In this document: positions 25,507 through 35,308 of the stretch, piece by piece
Position numbering within the stretch: the stretch's first letter is position 1
Layout of the letters: every line of letters starts with the position of its first letter
DNA from: Sphaerochaeta pleomorpha str. Grapes
GTDB lineage: Bacteria; Spirochaetota; Spirochaetia; Sphaerochaetales; Sphaerochaetaceae
Assembly (NCBI RefSeq): GCF_000236685.1
Contig: NC_016633.1
Span: 558,001 to 622,000, forward strand
Length of the DNA: 64,000 bases
Direction of reading: 5' to 3'
The notes under the pieces: model-generated
What the model saw: the letters and a program-made list of their open reading frames with translations, nothing else
Told to the model about the DNA's origin: nothing
Database searches by the model: none
Position numbers and translations under genes: made by a program

Positions 25507-26997
25507 ATGGTTATTGAAGGAATGCTTTCCATTTTGACTCCATCCACATTCTCGGTCATGTTCCTGGGTGTTGTGATTGGCATCATATTCGGCTCCATCC
25601 CGGGGCTTACATCCACTATGGGGGTAGCTCTTTGTCTCCCCTTGACGTTCGGCATGAGTCCACTAAACGGTATAGCACTCTTGATTGCGCTGTATGTTGG
25701 TGGTACTTCAGGAGGTCTCATCTCGGCAATTCTTTTGAAGATACCGGGAACCCCATCTTCAGTTGCTACAACATTCGATGGTGGTCCTATGGCAGATCGT
25801 GGCGAAGCCAGCAAGGCACTGGGCGTGGGCATTTTCTACTCTTTTTTAGGGACGATTTTCTCCATCGCAGCTCTATGGTTCATTGCACCTTCGCTTGCAA
25901 AGATTGCCCTAAAATTTGGACCGTATGAGTATTTTGCAATCTGCCTGTTTGCACTCACAACAATCGTCGGCATGGTAGGCGATAACATTCTCAAAGGCCT
26001 TTCAAGTGCACTGCTTGGTATTACCTTCTCTCTAGCAGGCATTGCATCTATTGGCGGGGCGGCACGATTCACCTTTGGAATTGATGATATGGAAAACGGG
26101 TTTGCCCTCCTGCCTGTACTTATTGGCCTTTTCGCTGTTTCAGAAATTTTTACAATTGCTGCTACCGGTCTTAAAAAAGAGAAAAACAATATTGTCGATT
26201 GTAAGATGAAAGGCTTTGGGTTTTCGTTTAAGGAATTCAAGGAACAGTTTGTCAACATGTTACGTTCTGCCATTCTTGGGGTAGGTATTGGTATTCTGCC
26301 TGGTATCGGTGGTGCAACATCCAATATTGTTGCGTACAGCGTTGCAAAACAACAGAGCAAACACCCAGAGAAATTCGGAACCGGATGTATCGATGGTATC
26401 ATTGCATGCGAAACCTCCAACAATGCATCAATCGGGGGAGCTCTCATCCCACTTCTGACTCTTGGTATCCCAGGCGATACAGTAACGGCAATGATCCTCG
26501 GTGGTCTTACACTCCATGGGATACAGCCAGGTCCGCTGCTTTTCAAAACCAGTGGCGTACTTGTATATGGTATCTTTACCGCATTCCTCGTTTCCACCTT
26601 CATCATGCTCATTGTTGAATATGGTGGTTTACGGGTATTCGTTAAAATCCTTTCAGTCCCCAAATATATTTTGCTTCCGATTATTATGATTTTCTGTATT
26701 GTAGGGACCTTCGGTACGAACCACAGAATTTTCGATGTTTGGACCGCTCTTATTTTTGGTGTCATTGGATACTTCCTTTCCAGGAACAAGTTCCCTCAGG
26801 CACCCATCATACTTGGCTTCGTACTTGGGCCAATCATTGAAGAGAACCTTCTCAGAGGCATGCAGTATTCAAGCAACAACTTCTTCATTTTCTTCACAAG
26901 CCCGATTGCCGCAGTGTTCCTTGTGTTGACTGTGATTGTATTCATTTACAGTCTCTTCAAAGAAATCATGAAAAGCAAAAATGTAAGGAAATCTTGA
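25507..26997 (+). CDS. Tripartite tricarboxylate transporter large membrane subunit (TctA)
   Basis: A 496-residue polytopic protein of the TctA family, which carries out cation-driven import of the ligand captured by TctC. Highly conserved blocks are present: GIIFGSIPGLTSTMGVALCLPLTFGM, LYVGGTSGGLISAILLKIPGTPSS and the mirrored GIGILPGIGGATSNIVAYSVAKQ, followed by LGIPGDTVTAMILGGLTLHGIQPGP. GAAGAGG is seven bases before the ATG. Located 12 bases after tctB. Confidence 0.95.
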   Translation: MVIEGMLSILTPSTFSVMFLGVVIGIIFGSIPGLTSTMGVALCLPLTFGMSPLNGIALLIALYVGGTSGGLISAILLKIPGTPSSVATTFDGGPMADRGEASKALGVGIFYSFLGTIFSIAALWFIAPSLAKIALKFGPYEYFAICLFALTTIVGMVGDNILKGLSSALLGITFSLAGIASIGGAARFTFGIDDMENGFALLPVLIGLFAVSEIFTIAATGLKKEKNNIVDCKMKGFGFSFKEFKEQFVNMLRSAILGVGIGILPGIGGATSNIVAYSVAKQQSKHPEKFGTGCIDGIIACETSNNASIGGALIPLLTLGIPGDTVTAMILGGLTLHGIQPGPLLFKTSGVLVYGIFTAFLVSTFIMLIVEYGGLRVFVKILSVPKYILLPIIMIFCIVGTFGTNHRIFDVWTALIFGVIGYFLSRNKFPQAPIILGFVLGPIIEENLLRGMQYSSNNFFIFFTSPIAAVFLVLTVIVFIYSLFKEIMKSKNVRKS

Positions 26998-27058
26998 ATA
27001 GAATACGCTTCCCTTCCGGGAAATTTTGTACCTGATTCAAAGCATAAGGATACTGGAT

Positions 27059-28366
27059 ATGCAAATAGTGAAAGGCGGAAATGTTTCGAAACTTCTTGAG
27101 GGAGTAGTCATCCCGAAGATGTTCCATGCACGTCAAAACTTTTTTAGGAACCACATTGAAGTAAGCGACATTCCGGCAGCGATAATCAAGGAACTTGAGA
27201 GAAAAGAGATTTCCTCGACTATCAAACCGGGAATGTCCATTGCTATCACCGCTGGCAGTCGCGGAGTTCGCAATGTGGCTCTGATTACAAAGACCATTGT
27301 GGATTTTGTCTGGGGAAAAGGTGCAAAGCCATTTATTGTACCAGCTATGGGAAGTCATGGTGGGGCAACGGCAGAAGGCCAGAAGGATATGCTTGCAACG
27401 TTTGGCATTACCGAAAAGGCTATGGGTTGTCCGATACACAGCCAAATGGAAACTGTTCAGCTAGGGACTTCAGAATATGGCAAACCTGTATTTCAAGACA
27501 AAAATGCCTTTGAAGCTGATGGGATTATCATTTCTTGCCGCATCAAACCACACAATGCCTTCCGGGGTATTGTGGAAAGCGGTATTTGTAAGATGCTCGT
27601 CGTCGGTCTTGGAAAACAGAAGGGTGCTGAGAGTGTCCATTCAGATGGAATGGGCAATATGGCAAAGAATCTTGTTGCCAATGCAAAAGTGGTTCTGGCG
27701 AATTCAAGGATTCTATTTGCAATCCCCTGTATCGAAAATGCCTTTGATGAAACTGCGTATATTGAGGCAGTTCTTCCTCAGTCTGTTATGGTTCGCGAAC
27801 CTGAGTTGCTTCAGATTGCCTTTGGCAATATGCCGAAGATTCTGGTACCAGAATCGGATGTACTGGTTGTCAATGAGATGGGAAAGAACTATTCAGGAAC
27901 AGGTGTTGATCCTAATATTTCGGGTACCTGGAGCACGGAATATGCATCAGGTGGCCTGAAAGTGCAACGTACTTGTTTCCTTGACCTCACTGATGTAAGC
28001 CATGGCAATGCAAATGGCATGGGATTGGCCAATGTCATCACGAAGCGTATGTTCGAAAAACTTGATACTGAGATGATTTATCCGAACTGTCTCACCAGCA
28101 CTGTACTGAAGTCTGCAATGATGCCAGTAGTTGTTGCAACAGACAAAGAAGCAATTCAGGCTTGTATCAGAACCCTCAATAGTGTGGACAATGATCATAT
28201 CAGGATGGTGCGAATCAAGAATACGCTTCATGTGGATATGATTATGCTTTCAGAAGCGTATTACCTAGATGTGAAAGCTGGAAAATGGCCTGGCCTTGAG
28301 GCTGTTTCCGAACCCAAGGAACTTGAGTTTGATGCAGAGGGAAACCTAATTACGATAATGGCTTGA
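27059..28366 (+). CDS. LarA-like protein, second paralogue
   Basis: A 435-residue LarA/DUF2088-superfamily protein, the divergent partner of the one encoded at 22713. Shared blocks are AITAGSRGVRNVA, VPAMGSHGGATAEGQ, RIKPHNAFRGIVESG and ICKMLVVGLGKQKGA. The start at 27059 has AAGGA eight bases upstream; a TTG at 27026 lacks one. Two paralogues in one operon suggest either successive epimerisations at different carbons or a heteromer. As with the first copy, the nickel-pincer cofactor genes are not nearby. Substrate inferred from context only. Confidence 0.82.
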   Translation: MQIVKGGNVSKLLEGVVIPKMFHARQNFFRNHIEVSDIPAAIIKELERKEISSTIKPGMSIAITAGSRGVRNVALITKTIVDFVWGKGAKPFIVPAMGSHGGATAEGQKDMLATFGITEKAMGCPIHSQMETVQLGTSEYGKPVFQDKNAFEADGIIISCRIKPHNAFRGIVESGICKMLVVGLGKQKGAESVHSDGMGNMAKNLVANAKVVLANSRILFAIPCIENAFDETAYIEAVLPQSVMVREPELLQIAFGNMPKILVPESDVLVVNEMGKNYSGTGVDPNISGTWSTEYASGGLKVQRTCFLDLTDVSHGNANGMGLANVITKRMFEKLDTEMIYPNCLTSTVLKSAMMPVVVATDKEAIQACIRTLNSVDNDHIRMVRIKNTLHVDMIMLSEAYYLDVKAGKWPGLEAVSEPKELEFDAEGNLITIMA

Positions 28367-28513
28367 GTATATCGATACTCTCATAGAGGGGTACCGAAAA
28401 GTATATTTAAGAAATTTCAAACTGACAGAAATTGTCAGGATGACTTCTAGGGCATTGCTATAAACCATGCAATGCTTGCTGGAACTATACCTGTTATACA
28501 GAAAGGATTTATG

Positions 28514-29410
28514 ATGGATACGAGTTTTATAAAGGGTATTGTACCCCCAATTGTTACTCCCATGACAAAAGATGAGAAACTTGATGAGCAGGCATTTCGA
28601 GACCAGATCGAATGGATGATAGAAGGTGGAATCACAGGTCTTTTGGTATTTGGGTCAAATGGTGAGTTCTACATGCTTGAAGAAGATGAGATGGAAGCAA
28701 TCCTAGGTATTGCGCTTGAGCAAGTAAAGGGAAGAGTCCCTATCTATATGGGCATTGGCGCTATCCGCACCTCCAAGTGTATTCGCTTAGCAAGAATGGC
28801 CGTTCAACTAGGGGTCCAGGGGATTTCCATTCTGCAGCCAATGTTCCTCAAACTGACAGAGGAAGAACTTAAAACTCACCTAGTGGCTATAGCTGAAAGT
28901 GTCTCTCAAACGCCAGTACTTCTGTACAACAACCCTGGAAGGACTGGTTATGCAATGAGCCAGAATCTTGTTTATTGGATGGCCCACAACATACCAAATG
29001 TGGTAGGTATGAAAGATAGTTCAGGCGATTTGACACAGACAGAGGAATTCGTCCGCAGAAATGCAGATGTGGGATTCAAGGTTTTTTGTGGCAAAGACAC
29101 CCTGATTTATGCAGGTCTTTGTGTGGGTTGTGTCGGTGCTGTCACTTCCACTTCAAACTTTGCCGCAGCGCTTGTGTGGTCCATCTACGAAAAGTATATT
29201 GCAGGTGATCTTACGGGATCCAAGGAAGCACAGTTTGCCCTTAATCCACTACGGCTTCAGATGGACTCATCATCCTTTCCCGTGGCAACAAAGGATTATG
29301 CAAATTTAGTCGGGAGAAAAGTTGGGCAGCCGATGCTCCCAAACCTTCCATCACCTCCAATACAGATGGAAAAATTTGCTCAATTACTGAACGTCGAAGG
29401 ATTGATGTAA
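28514..29410 (+). CDS. DapA/N-acetylneuraminate lyase family aldolase or dehydratase
   Basis: A 298-residue TIM-barrel class I lyase. The Schiff-base lysine is Lys167 (GMKDSSGD), and the proton-relay tyrosine is Tyr138 (LLYNNPGRTGY). The carboxylate-binding block reads GSNGEFYML, where DapA has GTTGE. It therefore acts on a 2-keto acid. In this setting a 5-keto-4-deoxyglucarate dehydratase or a 2-keto-3-deoxy-aldarate aldolase is more likely than lysine synthesis. The ATG at 28514 has AAAGGA six bases upstream, and the adjoining ATG at 28511 is possible. The 147-base gap before it contains only a small hairpin (CTGACA with TGTCAG). Confidence 0.87.
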   Translation: MDTSFIKGIVPPIVTPMTKDEKLDEQAFRDQIEWMIEGGITGLLVFGSNGEFYMLEEDEMEAILGIALEQVKGRVPIYMGIGAIRTSKCIRLARMAVQLGVQGISILQPMFLKLTEEELKTHLVAIAESVSQTPVLLYNNPGRTGYAMSQNLVYWMAHNIPNVVGMKDSSGDLTQTEEFVRRNADVGFKVFCGKDTLIYAGLCVGCVGAVTSTSNFAAALVWSIYEKYIAGDLTGSKEAQFALNPLRLQMDSSSFPVATKDYANLVGRKVGQPMLPNLPSPPIQMEKFAQLLNVEGLM

Positions 29411-29496
29411 GAATATCAAATAGTTGGTATTTGGAGCGGAAACTAGCTAAATAGTAAAGCTTTACGTCTCTATCTATAAAATAAAGGAGCTTCCTT

Positions 29497-31050
29497 ATGG
29501 AATGCAACGTGGACAATACTACCATCATTACTGATGAGAAAGTAACCCATATCAGGCTTACCAATAAAGATAATGTAGCCATTGCAGTAAATGCCTTGGA
29601 AGCAGGAATTGAGCTGGAGCCTGGATTGATGACTTTGGAACCTATCCCCCAGGGGCACAAGATTGCACTCTGGGATCTTAAAAGAGGCGAAGGTGTCATT
29701 CGATACGGTGTACTGCTTGGTAACCTGAGCAAAGATATAAAAAAAGGTGGATGGATCAATGAGCATATGATTGATCTTCCAGCATCGCCCGAACTTGACA
29801 CCCTTGAATTTGCAACCGAAATTAATAACAACCTCCCCAATCCTCCTGTCGATTACTGGGATGGGTATGAGGTCGAAGGTTGTGAGTATGCAGGAACAAG
29901 GAACATCCTCGGGATTTCAACCACCGTCCAGTGTGTTGAGGGCGTTCTCAACGTTGCAGTTACCAAGATGAAGAAGGAACTTCTTCCAAAATATCCCAAC
30001 GTTGATGATATCGTGGCTCTGGTACATCCGTATGGATGTGGAGTGGCCATCAACGCACGCGATGCCTTCATCCCAATCAGAAGCGTCAAGAACCTGGTTA
30101 AAAACCCTAATTTCGGGGGTGAAATCATGGTTGTCGCCCTTGGTTGTGAAAAACTCACTGTTGAAATGCTACTTGAAGAAAAAGATATCAATAGCGAAAA
30201 TGTAGTTATACTTCAAGAGCAGAAAGGTTTCCAGTCTATGATAGACCGGCTGATGGATGTCGCTGAAACAAAACTGCAAAAGCTCAACGAACGAAAGAGG
30301 GTTCGGCTTCCACTCTCCAAGTTGTGCATCGGTATGCAATGTGGGGGATCGGATGCTTTCTCAGGTGTGACAGCAAACCCGTCCGCGGGGTATGCAAGCG
30401 ATCTCTTGGTCAAAGGAGGTGCAACCGTTTTGTTCAGTGAGGTCACGGAAGTCCGTGATGGAGTGAGGCAAATAGCACAGCGCTGTGTCAGTGAGGAAGT
30501 CGGTAAGAAACTTATTCAGGAAATGGCCTGGTACGATAATTACCTTGCACTCGGTGATGTGGACCGAGATGCAAACCCAACCCCTGGAAACAAAAAAGGG
30601 GGTCTTGCCAATATTGTTGAGAAGGCGATGGGTTCGATCGCGAAGTCAGGAACCAGCCCAATCATCGATGTCATTGGGCCTGGGGAAATCCCAGCCAAGA
30701 AAGGGCTTATTTTTGCAGCAACACCGGGAAGTGATATCGTATGCGGACCTTCACATCTTGCTTCCGGCATAACGCTTCAGGTATTTATGACAGGCAGAGG
30801 TACTCCCTATGGCCTTGCGGCAGCACCGGTAATCAAAGTCTGCTCGAGGTCAGTGATGAAAGAACAATGGATGGATCTGATTGATGTGAATGCTGGTCAG
30901 GTAGCTACTGGTGAAAAGTCTATTGAAGATGTCGGTTTGGAGCTTTTCTACTTCATTATTGATGTTGCCTCAGGGCGAAAAAAACCTTGGGCAGAGGAAT
31001 ATGGATTGCACAACTACTTGTGCATTTTCAATCCTGCACCTATTACGTAA
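29497..31050 (+). CDS. UxaA/GarD-family aldarate or altronate dehydratase
   Basis: A 517-residue protein with an N-terminal SAF-like domain (residues 1-90) and the large dehydratase domain of the UxaA/GarD family. These enzymes remove water from altronate or galactarate using a metal ion. Family blocks include [62 protein letters not shown] and [16 protein letters not shown]. The length matches GarD, which carries both domains in one chain. AAGGAG is seven bases before the ATG. It is the last gene of the operon, followed by a terminator, and supports an acid-sugar role for the whole cluster. Confidence 0.9.
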   Translation: MECNVDNTTIITDEKVTHIRLTNKDNVAIAVNALEAGIELEPGLMTLEPIPQGHKIALWDLKRGEGVIRYGVLLGNLSKDIKKGGWINEHMIDLPASPELDTLEFATEINNNLPNPPVDYWDGYEVEGCEYAGTRNILGISTTVQCVEGVLNVAVTKMKKELLPKYPNVDDIVALVHPYGCGVAINARDAFIPIRSVKNLVKNPNFGGEIMVVALGCEKLTVEMLLEEKDINSENVVILQEQKGFQSMIDRLMDVAETKLQKLNERKRVRLPLSKLCIGMQCGGSDAFSGVTANPSAGYASDLLVKGGATVLFSEVTEVRDGVRQIAQRCVSEEVGKKLIQEMAWYDNYLALGDVDRDANPTPGNKKGGLANIVEKAMGSIAKSGTSPIIDVIGPGEIPAKKGLIFAATPGSDIVCGPSHLASGITLQVFMTGRGTPYGLAAAPVIKVCSRSVMKEQWMDLIDVNAGQVATGEKSIEDVGLELFYFIIDVASGRKKPWAEEYGLHNYLCIFNPAPIT

Positions 31051-31067
31051 ATCCTTTTCAACTGACG

Positions 31068-31092
31068 CCCCTGCGTAAGCGGGGGTATTTTA
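31068..31092 (+). terminator. Terminator of the hydroxy-acid operon
   Basis: CCCCTGC pairs with GCGGGGG (one G-T wobble) around a GTAA tetraloop, followed by TATTTTATA. It begins 17 bases after the last stop codon. Confidence 0.75.
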
Positions 31093-31290
31093 TATCGAAT
31101 GCAAATCCGTATAAATAGATAATATCTTTCCTGTAACAAAAACCAATCAGCTTTTATGAAATATTTCTACGAATCTAAGAAGTAAGGAATTTCTTCAATT
31201 TTTTCCCGTAGGTATAGGTAACTCATCAAGAATTTCGTCATTTTATTACAATTTTTATAAAAAAAATGCAGGAAACAAAGAAAGATAAAC

Positions 31291-31322
31291 AAAACCCCAA
31301 GCTAAATAGGCCTGGGGCTTTA
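31291..31322 (-). terminator. Terminator of ppdK
   Basis: On the minus strand AAAGCCCCA pairs with TGGGGTTTT, with one bulged base, and the T stretch lies at the 3' side. It starts 28 bases after the ppdK stop. The A/T-rich stretch 31093-31290 beside it holds no gene that I can see. Confidence 0.65.
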
Positions 31323-31349
31323 TCCGTTTCCAAATTTACATCTTACAGG

Positions 31350-34058
31350 TTACTTTTTCTTTGCAGCAATGACAGCTTGAGCGGCAGCAAGGCGTGCAAT
31401 AGGAACCCTGAAAGGAGAACACGAAACATAGTTCAAACCAATTGATTGGCAGAACGCAATTGTCTTGGGGTCTCCACCATGTTCGCCACAGATACCAAGC
31501 TTGATATCGGGACGTACACTCCTGCCCAATTCAGCTGCAATCTTGACAATCTTGCCTACCCCATCGATATCAATGGTTGCAAACGGGTCATAGTCATAGA
31601 ATTGCTTGTCAGGGTCATTTACATAGGGACCGAGGAACGAGGCAGCATCATCACGGCTGAAACCACAGGTCATCTGGGTCAAGTCGTTCGTACCGAAACT
31701 AAAGAATTCCGCTTCCCTTGCAATCTCATCTGCGGTAATTGCGGCGCGCGGGACCTCAATCATCGTGCCGACCTTATATTCGACATGCAGATTCTGCTCA
31801 TCGAAAATTTCATTGATAACCTCAATCGCCTGTCTCTTACAGAACTCAAATTCCTTGTAGTTGCCAACAAGCGGAATCATGATCTCGGGGAATACCTCGA
31901 TACCTTTCCTCTTTACATTGATAGCAGCCTCAATGATGGCACGGACCTGCATGCGAAGGATTTCAGGGTAAATAATTGCCAAACGGCAACCCCTGAAGCC
32001 AAGCATCGGGTTGAATTCATGCAAGGCACTGGACTTCTGGGCAACTTCCTCAACGGAAATACCCATTTGCAGGGCCAGTTCATGACGACTGGTGTGATCA
32101 TTGGGAAGGAATTCATGCAACGGAGGGTCAAGCAGGCGGACAGTGGCAGGCAAACCCTGCAGTTCCGTAAAAATCCCCTCGAAATCTTCACGCTGCATCG
32201 GCAACAACTCTGCAAGGGCTTTCTCGCGCTCGACTATGTTGTTTGCAAGGATCATCTTGCGAATCGACATAATACGGTTTCCACCGAAGAACATATGCTC
32301 AGTCCGGCAAAGCCCGATACCCTCCGCGCCCAGTGCTACGGCCATATGCGTGTCATTGGGAGTATCTGCATTGGTGTAGACCCCCATGGTCTTGATATCA
32401 TTCACATAGCCCATGAAAGTCTTGTAGTTCTGGAACACGATAGATTCTGACTCTTTCATATTACCGTTCAATACCTGGACAATCTCAGAAGAACGGACAG
32501 GTATCTTGCTTGCATATATTGCACCGGTAAAACCATCAATGGAAAGGTAGTCCCCTTCATTGAGCGTAACCCCGTTTACCTGCAGATATTTCTTAGGTTC
32601 GTTGATACGGATATCACCGGCACCACTTACACAGGGACAACCCATTCCACGGGCAACGACGGCCGCATGGCTGGTCATTCCTCCGCGACAGGTTACGACA
32701 CCCTTGGAAATAGCCATGCCTCCGATATCCTCAGGACTTGTTTCGGTACGGACAAGAATTACATCTTTTCCCAAGGCAGCCATTTCCTCAGCTTTCTGGG
32801 CAGTGAAATAAATCTCTCCACAGGCTCCACCGGGGGATGCATTCAAACCATGGGTAACTTCCTTGAGATCCTGGTCCTTGATAATCTTGTTGTCGAGAAT
32901 TGGTGCGAACAATTTGCCGAATTCTCCGGAAGGAACACGACTTACTGCCATTTCCTTGGTGATCAAGCCTTCCTCAACCATTTCTACCTGGGTTCTCAAC
33001 CAACTGAAAATAGTCCTTTTCCCGTTTCGGGTCTGAAGCATGTACAACTTGCCTTCCTGGATGGTAAATTCAACATCCTGCATGTCATGGTAATGCTTCT
33101 CAAGGATAGATCGGATAGAGACCAACTGTTCATACACATCCAGGTTAACTGCTTTGAGTGTCTCTATTGACTGGGGAGTCCTGATACCGGCAACGACATC
33201 CTCGCCCTGGGCATTCATCAGATATTCGCCATAGAAACGGTTCTCTCCCGAAGAGGGGTCACGGGTAAAGGCAACGCCTGTTCCGCTGGTATCTCCCATA
33301 TTGCCGAATACCATGCACTGCACGTTGACTGCGGTTCCCAAAAGTCCACGGATATCATTCATTTGCCTATATTTGATAGCCCTTTCATTGTTCCAGGAAC
33401 TGAATACTGCATCAATTGCCTTGAACAACTGGTCATGGGGATCGGTTGGAAAATCTTCCCCGGTAAAACGCTTGTACAGTCTCTGGTAGCGGGCAATAAC
33501 CTCATGCAAGTCTTTGCTGTTGAGTTCGGTATCGAAAACTTTTCCTTGCTCATCCTTTACATCCTGCAATGCACGTTCAAATTCATGGTGGGGAACACCC
33601 ATTACCACATCTCCAAACATCTGCATAAACCGGCGGTAACTATCCCAGGCAAAACGTTCATTGCCCGTCTTCGCTATCAAAGCTTTAACGGAATCTGGGT
33701 TCAACCCAAGATTGAGAATCGTATCCATCATCCCAGGCATAGACTGTGCAGCACCGCTACGAACAGAAACCAACAATGGGTTTTCATGGTCACCCAGTTT
33801 GGCACCCATCAGCTTTTCCAGCCGATACAGGTTCTCAAGGACCTGTTCTCGCATACCGTCTGGATATGCTCCTTTATTTGCGCTGTAATATGCACAGGCC
33901 TCAGTGCTGATAGTAAACCCCGGAGGCACTGGAAGCCCAATACTGGTCATCTCGGCAAGGTTTGCACCTTTTCCACCAAGAATATCCTTCATTTGGGCAG
34001 TTCCATCGGCCTTGCCGGAGCCAAAAAAGTAGACATAATTCGATTTCTTTTCCGTCAT
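31350..34058 (-). CDS. ppdK: Pyruvate phosphate dikinase
   Basis: A 902-residue enzyme that interconverts pyruvate, ATP and phosphate with phosphoenolpyruvate, AMP and pyrophosphate. In fermenters it often runs towards pyruvate to save energy (family knowledge). The N-terminal nucleotide-binding domain begins YVYFFGSG and GGKGANLAEMTSIGLPVPPGF. The central phosphohistidine domain carries GGMTSHAAVVARGMGCPCVSG. The C-terminal barrel has LGICGEHGGDPKTI with the catalytic Cys, and the length is normal. The second of two adjacent ATG codons (34058) has AGGAG six bases upstream and is preferred. Monocistronic, with its own promoter and terminator. Confidence 0.97.
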   Translation of the reverse strand: MTEKKSNYVYFFGSGKADGTAQMKDILGGKGANLAEMTSIGLPVPPGFTISTEACAYYSANKGAYPDGMREQVLENLYRLEKLMGAKLGDHENPLLVSVRSGAAQSMPGMMDTILNLGLNPDSVKALIAKTGNERFAWDSYRRFMQMFGDVVMGVPHHEFERALQDVKDEQGKVFDTELNSKDLHEVIARYQRLYKRFTGEDFPTDPHDQLFKAIDAVFSSWNNERAIKYRQMNDIRGLLGTAVNVQCMVFGNMGDTSGTGVAFTRDPSSGENRFYGEYLMNAQGEDVVAGIRTPQSIETLKAVNLDVYEQLVSIRSILEKHYHDMQDVEFTIQEGKLYMLQTRNGKRTIFSWLRTQVEMVEEGLITKEMAVSRVPSGEFGKLFAPILDNKIIKDQDLKEVTHGLNASPGGACGEIYFTAQKAEEMAALGKDVILVRTETSPEDIGGMAISKGVVTCRGGMTSHAAVVARGMGCPCVSGAGDIRINEPKKYLQVNGVTLNEGDYLSIDGFTGAIYASKIPVRSSEIVQVLNGNMKESESIVFQNYKTFMGYVNDIKTMGVYTNADTPNDTHMAVALGAEGIGLCRTEHMFFGGNRIMSIRKMILANNIVEREKALAELLPMQREDFEGIFTELQGLPATVRLLDPPLHEFLPNDHTSRHELALQMGISVEEVAQKSSALHEFNPMLGFRGCRLAIIYPEILRMQVRAIIEAAINVKRKGIEVFPEIMIPLVGNYKEFEFCKRQAIEVINEIFDEQNLHVEYKVGTMIEVPRAAITADEIAREAEFFSFGTNDLTQMTCGFSRDDAASFLGPYVNDPDKQFYDYDPFATIDIDGVGKIVKIAAELGRSVRPDIKLGICGEHGGDPKTIAFCQSIGLNYVSCSPFRVPIARLAAAQAVIAAKKK

Positions 34059-34095
34059 CATTGACTCCTATTTTTCTCTTCTGTTTGCAAGCAAA

Positions 34096-34124
34096 ATCGT
34101 ATCTGTTCAATAGGGTGCTGTCAA
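34096..34124 (-). promoter_or_regulatory. Promoter of ppdK
   Basis: On the minus strand a perfect TTGACA (34124-34119) is followed after 17 bases by TACGAT (34101-34096), four of six matches to the -10 consensus. Predicted leader about 30 bases. Confidence 0.6.
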
Positions 34125-34434
34125 TGTAATAAAATGTTAAAAACTGATTTTTTATTCTATCAAAGTCTTATTAGATAAATATTTGTCGAATTATTTATTT
34201 GAAACTTTATTTCATTTTCAGGATTCTAGCCACTATATAACAACTGCAATCCAGGCTTTGCAATTAAGGGAGTCCTAAATATTTTTTCAAATATCTACCT
34301 TATACAGAGGTTTTCCTTTACCGATAATGGTAATATGTCAATTCCAGAAAATGCCTTCCAAACCAAAAATAAGACAATGTATACATAATCATGTATAAAA
34401 AGCATAAAATACTGCCCCTTCCCCTACTCCATGC
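34125..34434. other. A/T-rich intergenic region, no gene seen
   Basis: This stretch lies upstream of ppdK and downstream of kduD. It is very rich in A and T and has stop codons in all frames at short intervals. No RNA structure or operator stood out apart from the hairpin that follows it. Confidence 0.6.
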
Positions 34435-34462
34435 ATAATGCCGCCATTTCTGGCGGCATTAT
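34435..34462 (-). terminator. Strong hairpin after kduD
   Basis: ATAATGCCGCCA pairs perfectly over 12 bases with TGGCGGCATTAT around a four-base loop, 19 bases after the kduD stop. Neither side has a real T run, so it may act as a message-end stabiliser or a weak terminator. Confidence 0.6.
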
Positions 34463-34481
34463 AGCGAAAAACCAAAGGGAA

Positions 34482-35285
34482 TTATTCGGGTTGCTTGCCG
34501 ATGTAGGCAAGGATACCGCCATCGACATAGAGCACGTGGCCATTGACGAAGTCGGAGGCCTCGGAGGCAAGGAACACGGCGGGGCCGGTCAAATCGTCGG
34601 TGGTACCCCAGCGTGCAGCGGGGGTCTTTGCCACGATGAAGCTGTCAAACGGATGGCGCTTCCCGTCCGCCTGCCTTTCCCGCAGGGGTGCGGTCTGCGG
34701 CGTGGCGATGTACCCGGGCCCAATGCCATTGCACTGGATGTTGTACTGCCCGTATTCGCTGCAGATGTTGCGGGTGAGCATCTTCAAGCCACCCTTGGCA
34801 GCCGCGTACGCGCTGACTGTCTCGCGCCCAAGCTCACTCATCATCGAGCAGATGTTGATGATCTTGCCCCGGTTGCGTTCGATCATCGAAGGCAGGACCG
34901 CCTTGGATACGATAAACGGCGCGTTCAAGTCGATGTCGATGACCCTGCGGAAATCGGCGACATCCATCTCGATCATCGGCGTGCGCTTGATAATGCCGGC
35001 ATTGTTCACCAGGATGTCGATCGGACCGAGCTCGTCGGAAATCTTTTTCACGGTCTCGATGACAGCCTTTTCGTCGGTAACGTCACATACATACCCTTTT
35101 GCAGGTATCTTTTTCTCTGCATAGGCGGCAAGCCCCTTGTCTACCAGCTCTTGGTTGATATCATTGAAGGCTATCTTTGCCCCCGACTGGGCAAAGGCCG
35201 TTGCCAGTGCGAAGCCGATGCCATAGGAAGCGCCCGTTACAAAAGCCACTTTCCCCTCAAGCGAAAATTTTTGCGTAAAATCCAT
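34482..35285 (-). CDS. kduD: SDR dehydrogenase, 2-keto-3-deoxygluconate/gluconate 5-dehydrogenase type
   Basis: A 267-residue short-chain dehydrogenase. The cofactor motif TGASYGIG lies near residues 17-24, NNAG follows, and the catalytic Ser-Tyr-Lys appears in ICSMMSELGRETVSAYAAAKGG. It resembles KduD and the proteins named gluconate 5-dehydrogenase. Next to kduI, the expected reaction is reduction of 2,5-diketo-3-deoxygluconate to 2-keto-3-deoxygluconate. The ATG at 35285 has AAGGAG seven bases upstream, which rules out a longer reading into the kduI end. The gene is visibly richer in G and C than ppdK on its other side. Confidence 0.9.
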   Translation of the reverse strand: MDFTQKFSLEGKVAFVTGASYGIGFALATAFAQSGAKIAFNDINQELVDKGLAAYAEKKIPAKGYVCDVTDEKAVIETVKKISDELGPIDILVNNAGIIKRTPMIEMDVADFRRVIDIDLNAPFIVSKAVLPSMIERNRGKIINICSMMSELGRETVSAYAAAKGGLKMLTRNICSEYGQYNIQCNGIGPGYIATPQTAPLRERQADGKRHPFDSFIVAKTPAARWGTTDDLTGPAVFLASEASDFVNGHVLYVDGGILAYIGKQPE

Positions 35286-35308
35286 ATTCTGTCTCCTTGA
35301 ATGCCGAG

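Noticed and set aside
28514-29410. 4-hydroxy-tetrahydrodipicolinate synthase for lysine synthesis
   Set aside because: The motif reads GSNGE instead of GTTGE, and the gene sits in an acid-sugar operon, so a catabolic 2-keto acid lyase is more likely.
34435-34462. Classical rho-independent terminator after kduD
   Set aside because: The stem is perfect but no T run follows on either strand, so it is listed only as a hairpin with uncertain terminator activity.
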